Part shown: positions 47,541 through 56,166 of the stretch, piece by piece | Layout: each line of letters opens with the position of its first letter | Position numbering within the stretch: the first letter of the stretch is position 1 | Source of the DNA: Psychrobacter submarinus | GTDB taxonomy: Bacteria; Pseudomonadota; Gammaproteobacteria; Pseudomonadales; Moraxellaceae | Length of the DNA: 64,000 nucleotides | Reading direction: 5' to 3' | Assembly (NCBI RefSeq): GCF_904846685.1 | Contig: NZ_CAJHBQ010000002.1 | Coordinates: forward strand, 496,001-560,000 | The notes under the pieces: model-generated | What the model was told of the DNA's origin: nothing | Seen by the model: only the letters and a program-made list of their open reading frames with translations | Database searches by the model: none | Translations under genes and position numbers: made by a program

Positions 47541-48335
47541 ATGACATCTGACTTCGTTAACCATACTCTAAAAGACCAAGACTCTGCCCACCTAGCAGAG
47601 TCACGCTATATCATCTGTATGAAATGGGGCGATAAGTACGGTCCTGAGTATGTCAATCGTCTCTATAATATGGTCAGTCGCCATCTGACACTGGACTTTC
47701 AGATGGTTTGCTTGACGGATGATAGTACAGGTATTAATGAGGCGGTACAGTGCTACCCGATACCTGAGCTGGATCTACCTGCGGGACCTGAACGCGGCTG
47801 GAAAAAACTCACCACCTTCAAGCCTGAGCTGTACGATCTAAAAGGCGTGGCGCTATTTTTAGATATCGACATCGTTATTGTCGATAATATCGACAGCTTT
47901 TTTACTTATAAGGCGGAGTTTGATGACAGTGTGGTTATCATTCGTGACTGGAAAAAACCATGGCGCATGATTGGTAACAGCTCCGTCTATCGCTTTAATA
48001 TTGGCATGGGTACTTATTCTGACTTGCTTAGTAATTTTGAGCGTAATTTTGCCACCATTCGCACGCAAGTACGCCATGAGCAGGCTTATCTATCCAACTA
48101 TTTGCGCGAGCATCATCATTTAGAGTATTGGCCTAAAGACTGGTGCGTCAGCTTTAAATACCAATGTATGGCAAAGCCGCCCTTTAACTTTATCAAAGCA
48201 CCTACTCTGCCTAATGGTGCTAAAATCGTTATCTTCCATGGCGAAATCAATCCGCCAGATGCCATTAAAGGCGGCGGCGGCAAATGGTATCGGCGTGTCT
48301 TGCCGAGTCCTTGGCTGCAAGAGCATTGGCAGTGA
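47541..48335 (+). CDS. Putative glycosyltransferase, KWG type (copy A)
   Basis: Protein of 264 residues with a DxD motif in LFLDIDIVIVD (Asp108, Asp110), typical of nucleotide-sugar-using GT-A enzymes. Its opening YIICMKWGDKYGPEYVNRLY and VSRHLTL are shared with the protein at 54098-54934, as is the ending PNGAKIVIFHGEI; the two are clear paralogues. I do not recognise a characterised member. No membrane segment is evident, so it should act at the cytoplasmic side. The Stealth gene follows 4 bases after its stop. Confidence 0.75.
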   Translation: MTSDFVNHTLKDQDSAHLAESRYIICMKWGDKYGPEYVNRLYNMVSRHLTLDFQMVCLTDDSTGINEAVQCYPIPELDLPAGPERGWKKLTTFKPELYDLKGVALFLDIDIVIVDNIDSFFTYKAEFDDSVVIIRDWKKPWRMIGNSSVYRFNIGMGTYSDLLSNFERNFATIRTQVRHEQAYLSNYLREHHHLEYWPKDWCVSFKYQCMAKPPFNFIKAPTLPNGAKIVIFHGEINPPDAIKGGGGKWYRRVLPSPWLQEHWQ

Positions 48336-48339
48336 ATCT

Positions 48340-49350
48340 ATGAGAAAAGCCATGAGAGCAGAGAATAAAAAGCAAATAGACGTTGTTATCGCTTGGGTGG
48401 ACGGTGATGATGCACAGCTCAAAGCAAAAAGAGCGCGCTATCAAAAAACCTCTAGCGCTGCCTCTGACGCTACTAGCTCAACCCGCTTTGCCAGTAATGA
48501 TGAAATCTATTACAACCTTGCTTCTATTTTGAAGTATGTACCTTTTTGTCGTCATATTTATATTGTTAGTGACGGGCAGCAGCCTGAGTTTATAGATGAG
48601 TTCGCTAAGCAAGGAATTTGTGCAGGTGATAAGATAAAAATCATCGATCATACAGAGCTTTTTGAGGGTTACGAGCAGTTTTTGCCAACGTTCAATACTC
48701 GCTCAATTGAAACAATGCTTTGGCATATAGCGGATGTGTCTGATTATTTTATTTATATGAACGATGATTTTTTCTTTAACCAGTCTGCAACTCTAGAGGA
48801 TTTTATAGAGGAAGATAAGCTTATCTTGCACGGTCATTGGCGCAACACGGCAGCTTTAAATGCCAAACTTAACTTTCGTAAAGCTAAATCTAAACTATTA
48901 GGTACGCCTATTCAGCCAAGACATACCATCGCGCAGATGCTCAGTGCAAAAGTGCTTGATATGGATCAGTTTTTTGAGATTCATCATTTTCCTCATATTG
49001 TTGATAAAACGATCTTAAAAAACTATCTGCTACAGCACCCACAGCTTTTAGAGACACAAATAAAGTATAAATTTAGAGATGTTGCTCAGGTGAACCCTAT
49101 TACTCTGATGAACCATCTCAAAATACAGAAGAGCCAAGCCCATTTACGAGCTGATATAGCGGTTAATTACTTGAAGAACGAAGATAGCGTTGAGAGTTTT
49201 TTGTCTAACTTAGATAATAGTGATTATAAGTATGGCTGCATTCAAAGCTTAGACCGTCTTAACTCTGACTCTTATCAGAAGGTTACAGCCGCTATGACAA
49301 ATAAATTTTCGGCATATTTACCCTCATCGCTACTAACGAGTGCAAACTAA
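48340..49350 (+). CDS. Stealth-family sugar-phosphate transferase
   Basis: Protein of 336 residues with the conserved Stealth regions: CR1 IDVVIAWVDGDD near residue 12, CR2 with HIYIVSDGQQPEFID, LPTFNTRSIETMLW and YFIYMNDDFFF, and CR3/CR4 around FFEIHHFPHIVDK and later. Characterised members transfer hexose-1-phosphate during capsule synthesis in Neisseria meningitidis serogroups A and X. A longer start would overlap the previous gene, so the ATG at 48340 is preferred. It lies 4 bases after the upstream glycosyltransferase. Confidence 0.88.
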   Translation: MRKAMRAENKKQIDVVIAWVDGDDAQLKAKRARYQKTSSAASDATSSTRFASNDEIYYNLASILKYVPFCRHIYIVSDGQQPEFIDEFAKQGICAGDKIKIIDHTELFEGYEQFLPTFNTRSIETMLWHIADVSDYFIYMNDDFFFNQSATLEDFIEEDKLILHGHWRNTAALNAKLNFRKAKSKLLGTPIQPRHTIAQMLSAKVLDMDQFFEIHHFPHIVDKTILKNYLLQHPQLLETQIKYKFRDVAQVNPITLMNHLKIQKSQAHLRADIAVNYLKNEDSVESFLSNLDNSDYKYGCIQSLDRLNSDSYQKVTAAMTNKFSAYLPSSLLTSAN

Positions 49351-49405
49351 CGTTTAGAGCAACCATATATTGCATCAACTTTAACTTAGAGACCTTGGAT
49401 ACTTT

Positions 49406-50572
49406 ATGAAAATAGCAGTAGTAGGTACCGGCTATGTAGGCTTATCAAATGCTATGCTACTAGCGCAGCATCATGACGTTATCGCTGTCGACATTGTCGC
49501 TGAAAAGGTAGAATTGCTAAATAATAAGCAATCCCCTATCGAAGACAAAGATATCGAACACTTCTTGGCAAATAAAAAACTAAATTTCAGTGCAACTCTT
49601 GATGCAAAGCAAGCCTATGAAGATGCTGATTTTATTATTATAGCAACGCCTACTGATTATGACCCCAAAACTAACTATTTTAATACCTCAAGCGTCGAAA
49701 CTGTAATTGAGCAGATACTCACCGTTAATCAAAACGCCCTCATCATTATCAAATCGACCGTACCCGTCGGCTTTACGCTCTGTATTAGAGCGCGCTATGG
49801 CACTGAGCGTATTATATTTTCTCCTGAATTTCTAAGAGAAGGCCAAGCTTTGCATGACAACCTTTTCCCTTCTAGAATCATAGTCGGAGAGCAGTCCAAA
49901 CATGCCCAGCAGTTTGCAGACCTACTCATCGAAGGCGCGCAAAAAAAGGATGTTCCATTACTATTTACTAAGCCCACTGAAGCTGAGGCAATCAAGCTAT
50001 TTTCTAACACTTATCTAGCGATGCGCGTGGCCTACTTTAATGAGCTTGACACTTATGCACAGACTTTTGACTTATCTACTAGGCAAATCATCGAAGGGGT
50101 GGGCTTAGATCCACGTATCGGCGATCACTATAACAACCCCTCATTTGGCTACGGCGGCTATTGTCTGCCCAAAGATACTAAGCAGTTATTAGCAAATTAC
50201 GATGAAGTGCCAAGCAACCTGATAAAAGCAATTGTTGATTCTAATCGCACGCGCAAAGATTTTATTGCGGATAAGATCATTCAAAGAAACCCTAAAATCG
50301 TTGGTGTTTACCGATTGGTTATGAAAAGTGGGTCTGATAATTTTCGTGCCTCGGCTATTCAAGGCATTATGAAACGTATTAAAGCCAAAGGTATAGAAGT
50401 CGTTGTTTATGAGCCAGTACTAGAAGAAAAAGAATTTTTTAATTCGCGCGTCATTAAAGATTTGAGTGAGTTTAAAGCGATGAGCGATGTAATCGTTGCT
50501 AATCGTTTATCAACTGATATACAGGACGTAGCGGATAAAGTGTTTACTCGAGATCTATTTGGGAGCGACTGA
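49406..50572 (+). CDS. ugd: UDP-glucose 6-dehydrogenase
   Basis: Oxidises UDP-glucose to UDP-glucuronate with NAD. The 388 residues show the Rossmann start [29 protein letters not shown], and the catalytic Cys253 in [13 protein letters not shown] with the conserved Lys/Asp. The C-terminal domain has [17 protein letters not shown]. It is slightly shorter than many Ugd proteins but complete. Its stop overlaps the start of the next gene (TGATG), so both are likely translated together. Confidence 0.96.
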   Translation: MKIAVVGTGYVGLSNAMLLAQHHDVIAVDIVAEKVELLNNKQSPIEDKDIEHFLANKKLNFSATLDAKQAYEDADFIIIATPTDYDPKTNYFNTSSVETVIEQILTVNQNALIIIKSTVPVGFTLCIRARYGTERIIFSPEFLREGQALHDNLFPSRIIVGEQSKHAQQFADLLIEGAQKKDVPLLFTKPTEAEAIKLFSNTYLAMRVAYFNELDTYAQTFDLSTRQIIEGVGLDPRIGDHYNNPSFGYGGYCLPKDTKQLLANYDEVPSNLIKAIVDSNRTRKDFIADKIIQRNPKIVGVYRLVMKSGSDNFRASAIQGIMKRIKAKGIEVVVYEPVLEEKEFFNSRVIKDLSEFKAMSDVIVANRLSTDIQDVADKVFTRDLFGSD

Positions 50573-51591
50573 TGAAAATACTGGTCACTGGTGCGGCAGG
50601 TTTTATTGGTTTTCATTTAATCAAGACGATACTAGAAACAGATCTATCTGCTAGGGATTACTGTATCGTTGGTATTGATAATATCAATGATTATTATGAT
50701 GTAGATCTAAAAGAAGCGCGGTTGAAAATATTAAGTGAGATATCAGATTCGGAAGTTTTTACGTTTATTAAGTTAGATCTGGCTGATCGTGAAGCCATGT
50801 CTGAGCTTTTTGCAACCTATCAATTTGATACGGTTGTTAATTTAGGTGCCCAAGCAGGTGTGCGCTACTCCATAGAAAACCCTAATGCTTATATCGACTC
50901 TAACATCGTTGGCTTCGCTAATGTTTTAGAAGGCTGTCGTCATACTAAAGTTAAGCATCTCATTTATGCCAGCTCCAGCTCAGTTTACGGCATGAATATA
51001 AAGCAGCCATTTACCACTGCTGATTGTGTTGATTTTCCTATTAGTCTATATGCCGCTACCAAAAAATCGAACGAGCTTATGGCACATAGCTATAGCCATT
51101 TATATAATATCCCTACGACAGGGTTAAGGTTCTTCACTGTTTATGGTCCTTACGGTCGACCTGATATGGCATATTTTTCGTTCACAAAGAAAATTCTAGC
51201 TGGTGAGCCAATTAATGTATTTAATAATGGTGATATGCAGCGTGACTTTACCTACATTGATGATATCGTCAATGGCATTATTCGTATAATTAATAAAGCG
51301 CCTTCGCCCCAGCATTCTACTATTACGACTGCAGCTGCTCCCTACAAGATTTACAACATTGGCAACAATCAGCCTGTCACTTTGCGCCGTTTTATTACTG
51401 CCATTGAAGACGCTTGTGGCAAAAAAGCGCAAGAAAATTTACTGCCCATGCAAGCAGGCGACGTACCGATTACTTACGCCGACATAGATGAATTGATAGA
51501 GGATACTGGCTTTAAACCGGAGACTAGTATAGAAGATGGTATTAAGCAATTTGTCGATTGGTACAAAGTGTATTATTCAGGTTCAGTATAG
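50572..51591 (+). CDS. UDP-glucuronate 4-epimerase
   Basis: Extended SDR enzyme of 339 residues that interconverts UDP-glucuronate and UDP-galacturonate. The NAD motif GAAGFIGFH at residues 7-15 is followed by GIDNINDYYDVDLKEARL, a hallmark of the CapI/LspL glucuronate epimerase group, then NLGAQAGVRYSI, the catalytic SLYAATK (Tyr and Lys) and GLRFFTVYGPYGRPDMA. It overlaps ugd by one base, so the two form a module making UDP-GalA. The exact uronic acid is inferred from family resemblance. Confidence 0.9.
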   Translation: MKILVTGAAGFIGFHLIKTILETDLSARDYCIVGIDNINDYYDVDLKEARLKILSEISDSEVFTFIKLDLADREAMSELFATYQFDTVVNLGAQAGVRYSIENPNAYIDSNIVGFANVLEGCRHTKVKHLIYASSSSVYGMNIKQPFTTADCVDFPISLYAATKKSNELMAHSYSHLYNIPTTGLRFFTVYGPYGRPDMAYFSFTKKILAGEPINVFNNGDMQRDFTYIDDIVNGIIRIINKAPSPQHSTITTAAAPYKIYNIGNNQPVTLRRFITAIEDACGKKAQENLLPMQAGDVPITYADIDELIEDTGFKPETSIEDGIKQFVDWYKVYYSGSV

Positions 51592-51611
51592 TATATATTC
51601 ATAGGACTCTA

Positions 51612-52709
51612 TCACTTCTGTTTAATACTTTGTACAAAATGAAGATATTTTTCAGCGATTTTAGCAGGTAAAAGCGCCTCATCAAAAGGCGCTTGAAATT
51701 GTTCTGGATTTTCCATAGCTTGACTGAGTGTGTCAGCAATAGCATCAACATCACCCATTGGCATCAGATTTTTTTGAGGCAATAATTCACTGGGACCTGA
51801 TGGACAGTCGGTACTGATGACGGGTGTATTTAGCACCAAAGCTTCGGCAATGACTAACGCAAAACCTTCCCAATCAGAGGTTAGCACTTTAAATTGTGCA
51901 TGCTTAATATAGGGAAAAGGATTTTCTTGAAAACCTAAAAATATCACTTTGTCCTCTATATTTAAATTTTTAACCAATTGTTCTATATCATCTTTGTATT
52001 TGCCTTGACCCAAAAGCAACAGTGGCATAGATTGATCAGTTTTTGCGTAAGCCTTTACCAATACATCATGCCGCTTTGCATCTTTGAAACTACCCACATG
52101 AATGATATAGTTTTGATATTCAGGAATGAAGGCTTTAGCTTGTTCTTGAATACTGTCTTTATCAATTGGATTATAGATTGCAGTGGTTGGCGTAATTTGA
52201 CCAAAGCTCTTTATAAAATCCTTCTCAGCACCTTGACTAACACATATACAAGGATGTTTTGAATAAATTTTACTAAACTTTATTTTTTTATCATGATTAT
52301 CTTTTATATTAAAGCCATACAATAACGAAACAGTATTGTGAATAACATAAGTAATATTCGACAAACGACTGTAACTTAAAATACTATCAGCACGATCAAG
52401 ATTTGATATGATAAGTTCTGGCTTTCCAATTTTCTTCGATATGTACCGATCGACTACATATGCAAACACTCTATCACGACGGTCTAATTTTGGTATAAGT
52501 TTGAAATTCTTAAATTTTAGCATGTGATAGTTTAAATTTGGGTTAAGGCTGAACTCTACTTGAGGTTTGAACGTCAAAACATGAACTTCGTACCCTAAAT
52601 CATGGAAACCTTGCCCTAAGGTCAATACTACTCGTTCGGCACCACCGCCTTTCAAAGAATTAATAACCAATAAGATTTTACTTTTTTTTTCGATAAAAGC
52701 TTTTCCCAT
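51612..52709 (-). CDS. Glycosyltransferase family 4 protein (copy 1)
   Basis: GT-B type glycosyltransferase of about 365 residues. The N-terminal NSLKGGGAERVVLTLGQGF is characteristic of WaaG-like GT4 enzymes. In the C-terminal domain the conserved glutamate motif is SDWEGFALVIAEALVLNTPVIS and PSGPSEL follows. The real start is probably the ATG at 52709; GTG at 52730 would add seven residues. It is paralogous to the next gene. It converges with the epimerase gene, only 20 bases away. The sugar is unknown; LPS core or capsule is likely from context. Confidence 0.88.
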   Translation of the reverse strand: MGKAFIEKKSKILLVINSLKGGGAERVVLTLGQGFHDLGYEVHVLTFKPQVEFSLNPNLNYHMLKFKNFKLIPKLDRRDRVFAYVVDRYISKKIGKPELIISNLDRADSILSYSRLSNITYVIHNTVSLLYGFNIKDNHDKKIKFSKIYSKHPCICVSQGAEKDFIKSFGQITPTTAIYNPIDKDSIQEQAKAFIPEYQNYIIHVGSFKDAKRHDVLVKAYAKTDQSMPLLLLGQGKYKDDIEQLVKNLNIEDKVIFLGFQENPFPYIKHAQFKVLTSDWEGFALVIAEALVLNTPVISTDCPSGPSELLPQKNLMPMGDVDAIADTLSQAMENPEQFQAPFDEALLPAKIAEKYLHFVQSIKQK

Positions 52710-52934
52710 ATTGTTATTATAACCTCTCACTTTTACTTTCTTATTAATTGGGTATTCAAAAAATATAGTTTTAAAAATAGGTTGTTCCGCTACAATTATA
52801 ACGTTTTGAATAATTTCTCATAACATCAATGAAAACAAGCGCGATTTTTTCTAAATAACGCTCAAACCTAAATATACTTATTTCTTTTGATTGTATTTAC
52901 ACTCATTCATTTATCAATATGTTATAACCATCTA

Positions 52935-54032
52935 TTAAGACGTTGAATAATCAATATACTGCTGAGCAATATTCTTAGGCAGAAAACTTTCATCTAAACC
53001 CACTCTGAAAAATTGTGGATCAGCCATTAATTCTGTTATTTTGATTGCTAAAGCATCGATATCGTCTACAGGCACCAGACTACTTGCAGGTAGCATCTCA
53101 CTTGGCCCTGATGGACAATCAGTACTTACTACTGGCGTATCTAAAGTTAATGCTTCTGGTACGACTCTCACAAATCCTTCAAAACGTGATGACAGCACAA
53201 GCCCTCTTGCGTTTTTCATATATGGGTAGGGATTTTTATTGAATCCTAAAAAGATTACTTTATCATTTATTCCTAAGCTTTTAGCCAATGCTTTAGTTTC
53301 ATCAAACATTTTACCTTTACCTAACAATACTAAAGGATAAACCATAGATGATTGAGCATAAGCTTTTAACAAAACATCATGAGCTTTTTGGTATGTAAAG
53401 CTACCCACATGAACTATATATTGATTTGGCTTAAGTACACTATGAGGCGTACTATACGACTCATTGCTCATCTGTTTAATCAGCTGCTTATCAAAAGGAT
53501 TGTAAATCGTTGTACTAGTGATATGCGGGCCTAGCCTTGCCTGCAAGTCATTTTCCACACCCTTCGAAACACATACGCAAGGATGCTTCCTATAAATATG
53601 CTGTAGCTTGCTAATTTTATTTTCTAATTTATTGCTATCAGTTAGTTTGAACTTATTAGAAATATTATTTCTAATAATGTACATGATATTGGGTAGTCTA
53701 CTATAAACCATGACTCTATCTGATGGTTCTAAATTAGATAATACAATGTCTGGCTTTCCGATTTTTTTCTCAATAAAGTTATCGATAGCACGCGCAAACA
53801 GCTTATGTCGAAAGCGCTCATTAGGAATTAACTTATAGGGTTTAAATTTAAGCAGATGATAAACAAGGTTAGGATTTAAATCATACTCTGTAAGAGACTT
53901 GAACCTTAAAATATGCACTTTATAGCCCAATTCATGAAAGCCTTGCCCCAAAGTTAATACAGAGCGCTCAGCTCCACCTCCTTTTATGGCGCTAATAATC
54001 AATACTACTATTTTATCAGTGCTCTGCTTCAT
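52935..54032 (-). CDS. Glycosyltransferase family 4 protein (copy 2)
   Basis: GT-B glycosyltransferase of 365 residues, paralogous to the downstream gene and in the same orientation. It shares ISAIKGGGAERSVLTLGQGFHELGYKVHILRFKS, in split form, at its start and the C-terminal SSRFEGFVRVVPEALTLDTPVVSTD with the two glutamates of the EX7E motif, then PSGPSEML. The pair look like an old duplication, as the middle parts have diverged. It shares a minus-strand transcript direction with the edge glycosyltransferase at 54098. Acceptor unknown. Confidence 0.87.
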   Translation of the reverse strand: MKQSTDKIVVLIISAIKGGGAERSVLTLGQGFHELGYKVHILRFKSLTEYDLNPNLVYHLLKFKPYKLIPNERFRHKLFARAIDNFIEKKIGKPDIVLSNLEPSDRVMVYSRLPNIMYIIRNNISNKFKLTDSNKLENKISKLQHIYRKHPCVCVSKGVENDLQARLGPHITSTTIYNPFDKQLIKQMSNESYSTPHSVLKPNQYIVHVGSFTYQKAHDVLLKAYAQSSMVYPLVLLGKGKMFDETKALAKSLGINDKVIFLGFNKNPYPYMKNARGLVLSSRFEGFVRVVPEALTLDTPVVSTDCPSGPSEMLPASSLVPVDDIDALAIKITELMADPQFFRVGLDESFLPKNIAQQYIDYSTS

Positions 54033-54097
54033 GATATATGACCTACTACTGTATTAGATATTGTTATGGTTCTAGAGTAAAAATTTAAGGTTCAAAC

Positions 54098-54934
54098 TTA
54101 TTCTTTCCAATATTTCTCAACCCACCCTACTGGCAAGATAAAATGGCGCAAGTGACGTAGCGGTCTTTTTAGATTTTTGGGCTCAGTTAATCTTTTTAAG
54201 TGATCTTTGGCATTGTTAGCAGCATTTTTATTGTATCTACCTTCGATCGCATGTGTCGGATATAAGTCGCCAGGGAAAATAACAATTCGAGCACCTTTAG
54301 GAATCTTTGGCTCTTTGATATAGTTAAATGGGAACGGTTGACGACATTTGCGTCTAAAATGCGCAACCCACTTTTTCGGAAATAACTTAACCCCGCCTGG
54401 GGCGTTACGCGTCACAAAGCGCTGCTCAAAACGATATTTGTCCGCGATGCCTTGCGGATCGGCTTTGAATTTTTCTTGTAGTGAGACAAGCGACCCTACC
54501 TGAAAGCGGAAGCAAGAAGTCTGGCCGAGGCGCTCTAGCGGGTTACTCGGGTTATAAGACAAAATAACATCGTCCGGCTCGCCATACTCAAAGAAAGGAT
54601 CGAGGCTATCTACTATAATCACATCCAAATCTACAAATAATACTGTCCCTGTCAAATCACCTAACTTCTCACCCCACAAACGTGATTTTGGCCACTTGCC
54701 AAGTGTGTTGGTTGGCATGGTGACATCTAATGGTGGCAATTCTTGACATTCGATTTCTGGACGTACATCGGTGGTATCATCGGTAAAACAGACGAAACGA
54801 AACGGTGGCGTAATATTGCGAGATACCATGCCATACAATTTATTGGCATAATCAGCCCCGTACTTTGTACCCCATTTAATACAAATAATTTGTTTGATAT
54901 TATTGTTATCTGCTGTACTAGAATCTATTGGCAT
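54098..54934 (-). CDS. Putative glycosyltransferase, KWG type (copy B)
   Basis: Protein of 278 residues, paralogous to the gene at 47541. It shares ICIKWGTKYGADYANKLYGM, VSRNITPPFRFVCFTDD, the DxD motif in LFVDLDVIIVD, HFRRKCRQPFPFNYIKEP and PKGARIVIFPGD. An extra Lys/Arg-rich segment near residue 240 is absent from copy A. No signal peptide or clear membrane helix is seen. The two copies bracket the glycan genes in opposite orientation. Function is inferred only from the DxD motif and context. Confidence 0.75.
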   Translation of the reverse strand: MPIDSSTADNNNIKQIICIKWGTKYGADYANKLYGMVSRNITPPFRFVCFTDDTTDVRPEIECQELPPLDVTMPTNTLGKWPKSRLWGEKLGDLTGTVLFVDLDVIIVDSLDPFFEYGEPDDVILSYNPSNPLERLGQTSCFRFQVGSLVSLQEKFKADPQGIADKYRFEQRFVTRNAPGGVKLFPKKWVAHFRRKCRQPFPFNYIKEPKIPKGARIVIFPGDLYPTHAIEGRYNKNAANNAKDHLKRLTEPKNLKRPLRHLRHFILPVGWVEKYWKE

Positions 54935-54983
54935 GGACTGCTCACTTTAATCTTAAGAATAAATATGATGGCTATATTAGCAT

Positions 54984-55015
54984 AAAAAAAGACTGAACAA
55001 TTATGTTCAGCCTTT
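54984..55015 (-). terminator. Terminator after ilvE
   Basis: CTGAAC (54993-54998) and GTTCAG (55005-55010) pair around AATTAT; A7 on the left reads as a T-run on the minus strand, 25 bases beyond the ilvE stop. Confidence 0.75.
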
Positions 55016-55039
55016 TTGGTCTTTAAACTAACGACTTTA

Positions 55040-55969
55040 TTAGTCAATAAAGCTGAGCCAGTCCATATATTTCTCATTACGACCATGTACCACATCAAAA
55101 TACAAGGTTTGTAGTTTTTCGGTCAATGGTCCGCGGCCACCATTACCGATGGTACGATCATCATATTCACGAATCGGAGTCACTTCGGCAGCGGTGCCAG
55201 TCATAAAGATCTCGTCTGCTAAGTAGAACTCATCACGAGTGATGCGGCGCTCGACGACTTTGATACCGAGATCAGCGGCAAACTGAATGATCGTACGACG
55301 GGTGATACCGTCAAGTGCTCCGCCGCCTAAATCTGGTGTATGTAGCACGCCGTCTTTCACTAAGAATAAGTTTTCGCCAGCGCCTTGGCAGACATAACCT
55401 TGTGGGTCCATTAGGATGGCTTCATCATAACCGTTACGAGTGACTTCTTGGTTGGCCATGATAGAGACGGGATAGTTGCTCGAAGCTTTGGCCTTACACA
55501 TAGTGACATTTGGTAGATGATGCGTGAATGAAGAGGTTTTTACGCGGATACCGTTTTTGATACCGTCTTCTCCGAGATATGCGCCCCAGTGCCAAGCAGC
55601 AACCATGGCATTAATGCTACTGTCACGTGAAGACAGGCCAAGCTTTTCTGCACCGACCCAAATAAGCGGACGAATATAAGCTTCTGCTAAGTTATTTTGC
55701 TTGACCACATCTTTATGTGCTTGCTCTAGCGTGGTCGCATCAAAAGGCACATCCATTTGGAAGATTTTGGCAGAGCCTAATAGACGTTCAGTATGCTCTT
55801 TTAGACGAAATATAGCAGTACGATTGTCAGCGGTTTGATAAGCGCGTACGCCTTCAAACACTGCCATGCCATAGTGCAAGCTATGGGTAAGCACATGAAC
55901 GTTGGCATCTGGTTGTTCAATTATTGTGCCATTCATCCAAAGCTTACCGTCTTGTGTTGCCATATTCAT
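55040..55969 (-). CDS. ilvE: Branched-chain amino acid aminotransferase
   Basis: PLP enzyme of 309 residues that makes leucine, isoleucine and valine from their keto acids. Family segments: WMNGTIIEQPDANVHVLTHS-type start, HYGMAVFEGVRAY, RPLIWVGAEKLG, MCKAKASSNYPVS (near the PLP Lys), GENLFLVKDG, ITRRTIIQFA and EIFMTGTAAEVTPI. Length is normal. A second ATG six bases in is also usable. It is a single gene between the glycan locus and glnE. Confidence 0.96.
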   Translation of the reverse strand: MNMATQDGKLWMNGTIIEQPDANVHVLTHSLHYGMAVFEGVRAYQTADNRTAIFRLKEHTERLLGSAKIFQMDVPFDATTLEQAHKDVVKQNNLAEAYIRPLIWVGAEKLGLSSRDSSINAMVAAWHWGAYLGEDGIKNGIRVKTSSFTHHLPNVTMCKAKASSNYPVSIMANQEVTRNGYDEAILMDPQGYVCQGAGENLFLVKDGVLHTPDLGGGALDGITRRTIIQFAADLGIKVVERRITRDEFYLADEIFMTGTAAEVTPIREYDDRTIGNGGRGPLTEKLQTLYFDVVHGRNEKYMDWLSFID

Positions 55970-56166
55970 TTTATAGTCCTTATGCTAGCGCTAACGTCTA
56001 ACTTTTTTGTAGAAGTAAATGTTTTAAGTACAAATTGAGCTGATTATATCACCGGCAGCCTTGGCGAATAAAACTTTTTATTTTAGCAGCCGATAGCTTT
56101 TGTTTATGGGACATTATAGCCCCATACAGCCTTTGTAACGCTACTGCTTGTAGTCTGTACTTATGG

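Noticed and set aside
48214..48339. Longer start for the Stealth protein
   Set aside because: It would overlap the upstream glycosyltransferase by over 120 bases; the conserved region starts only after the ATG at 48340.
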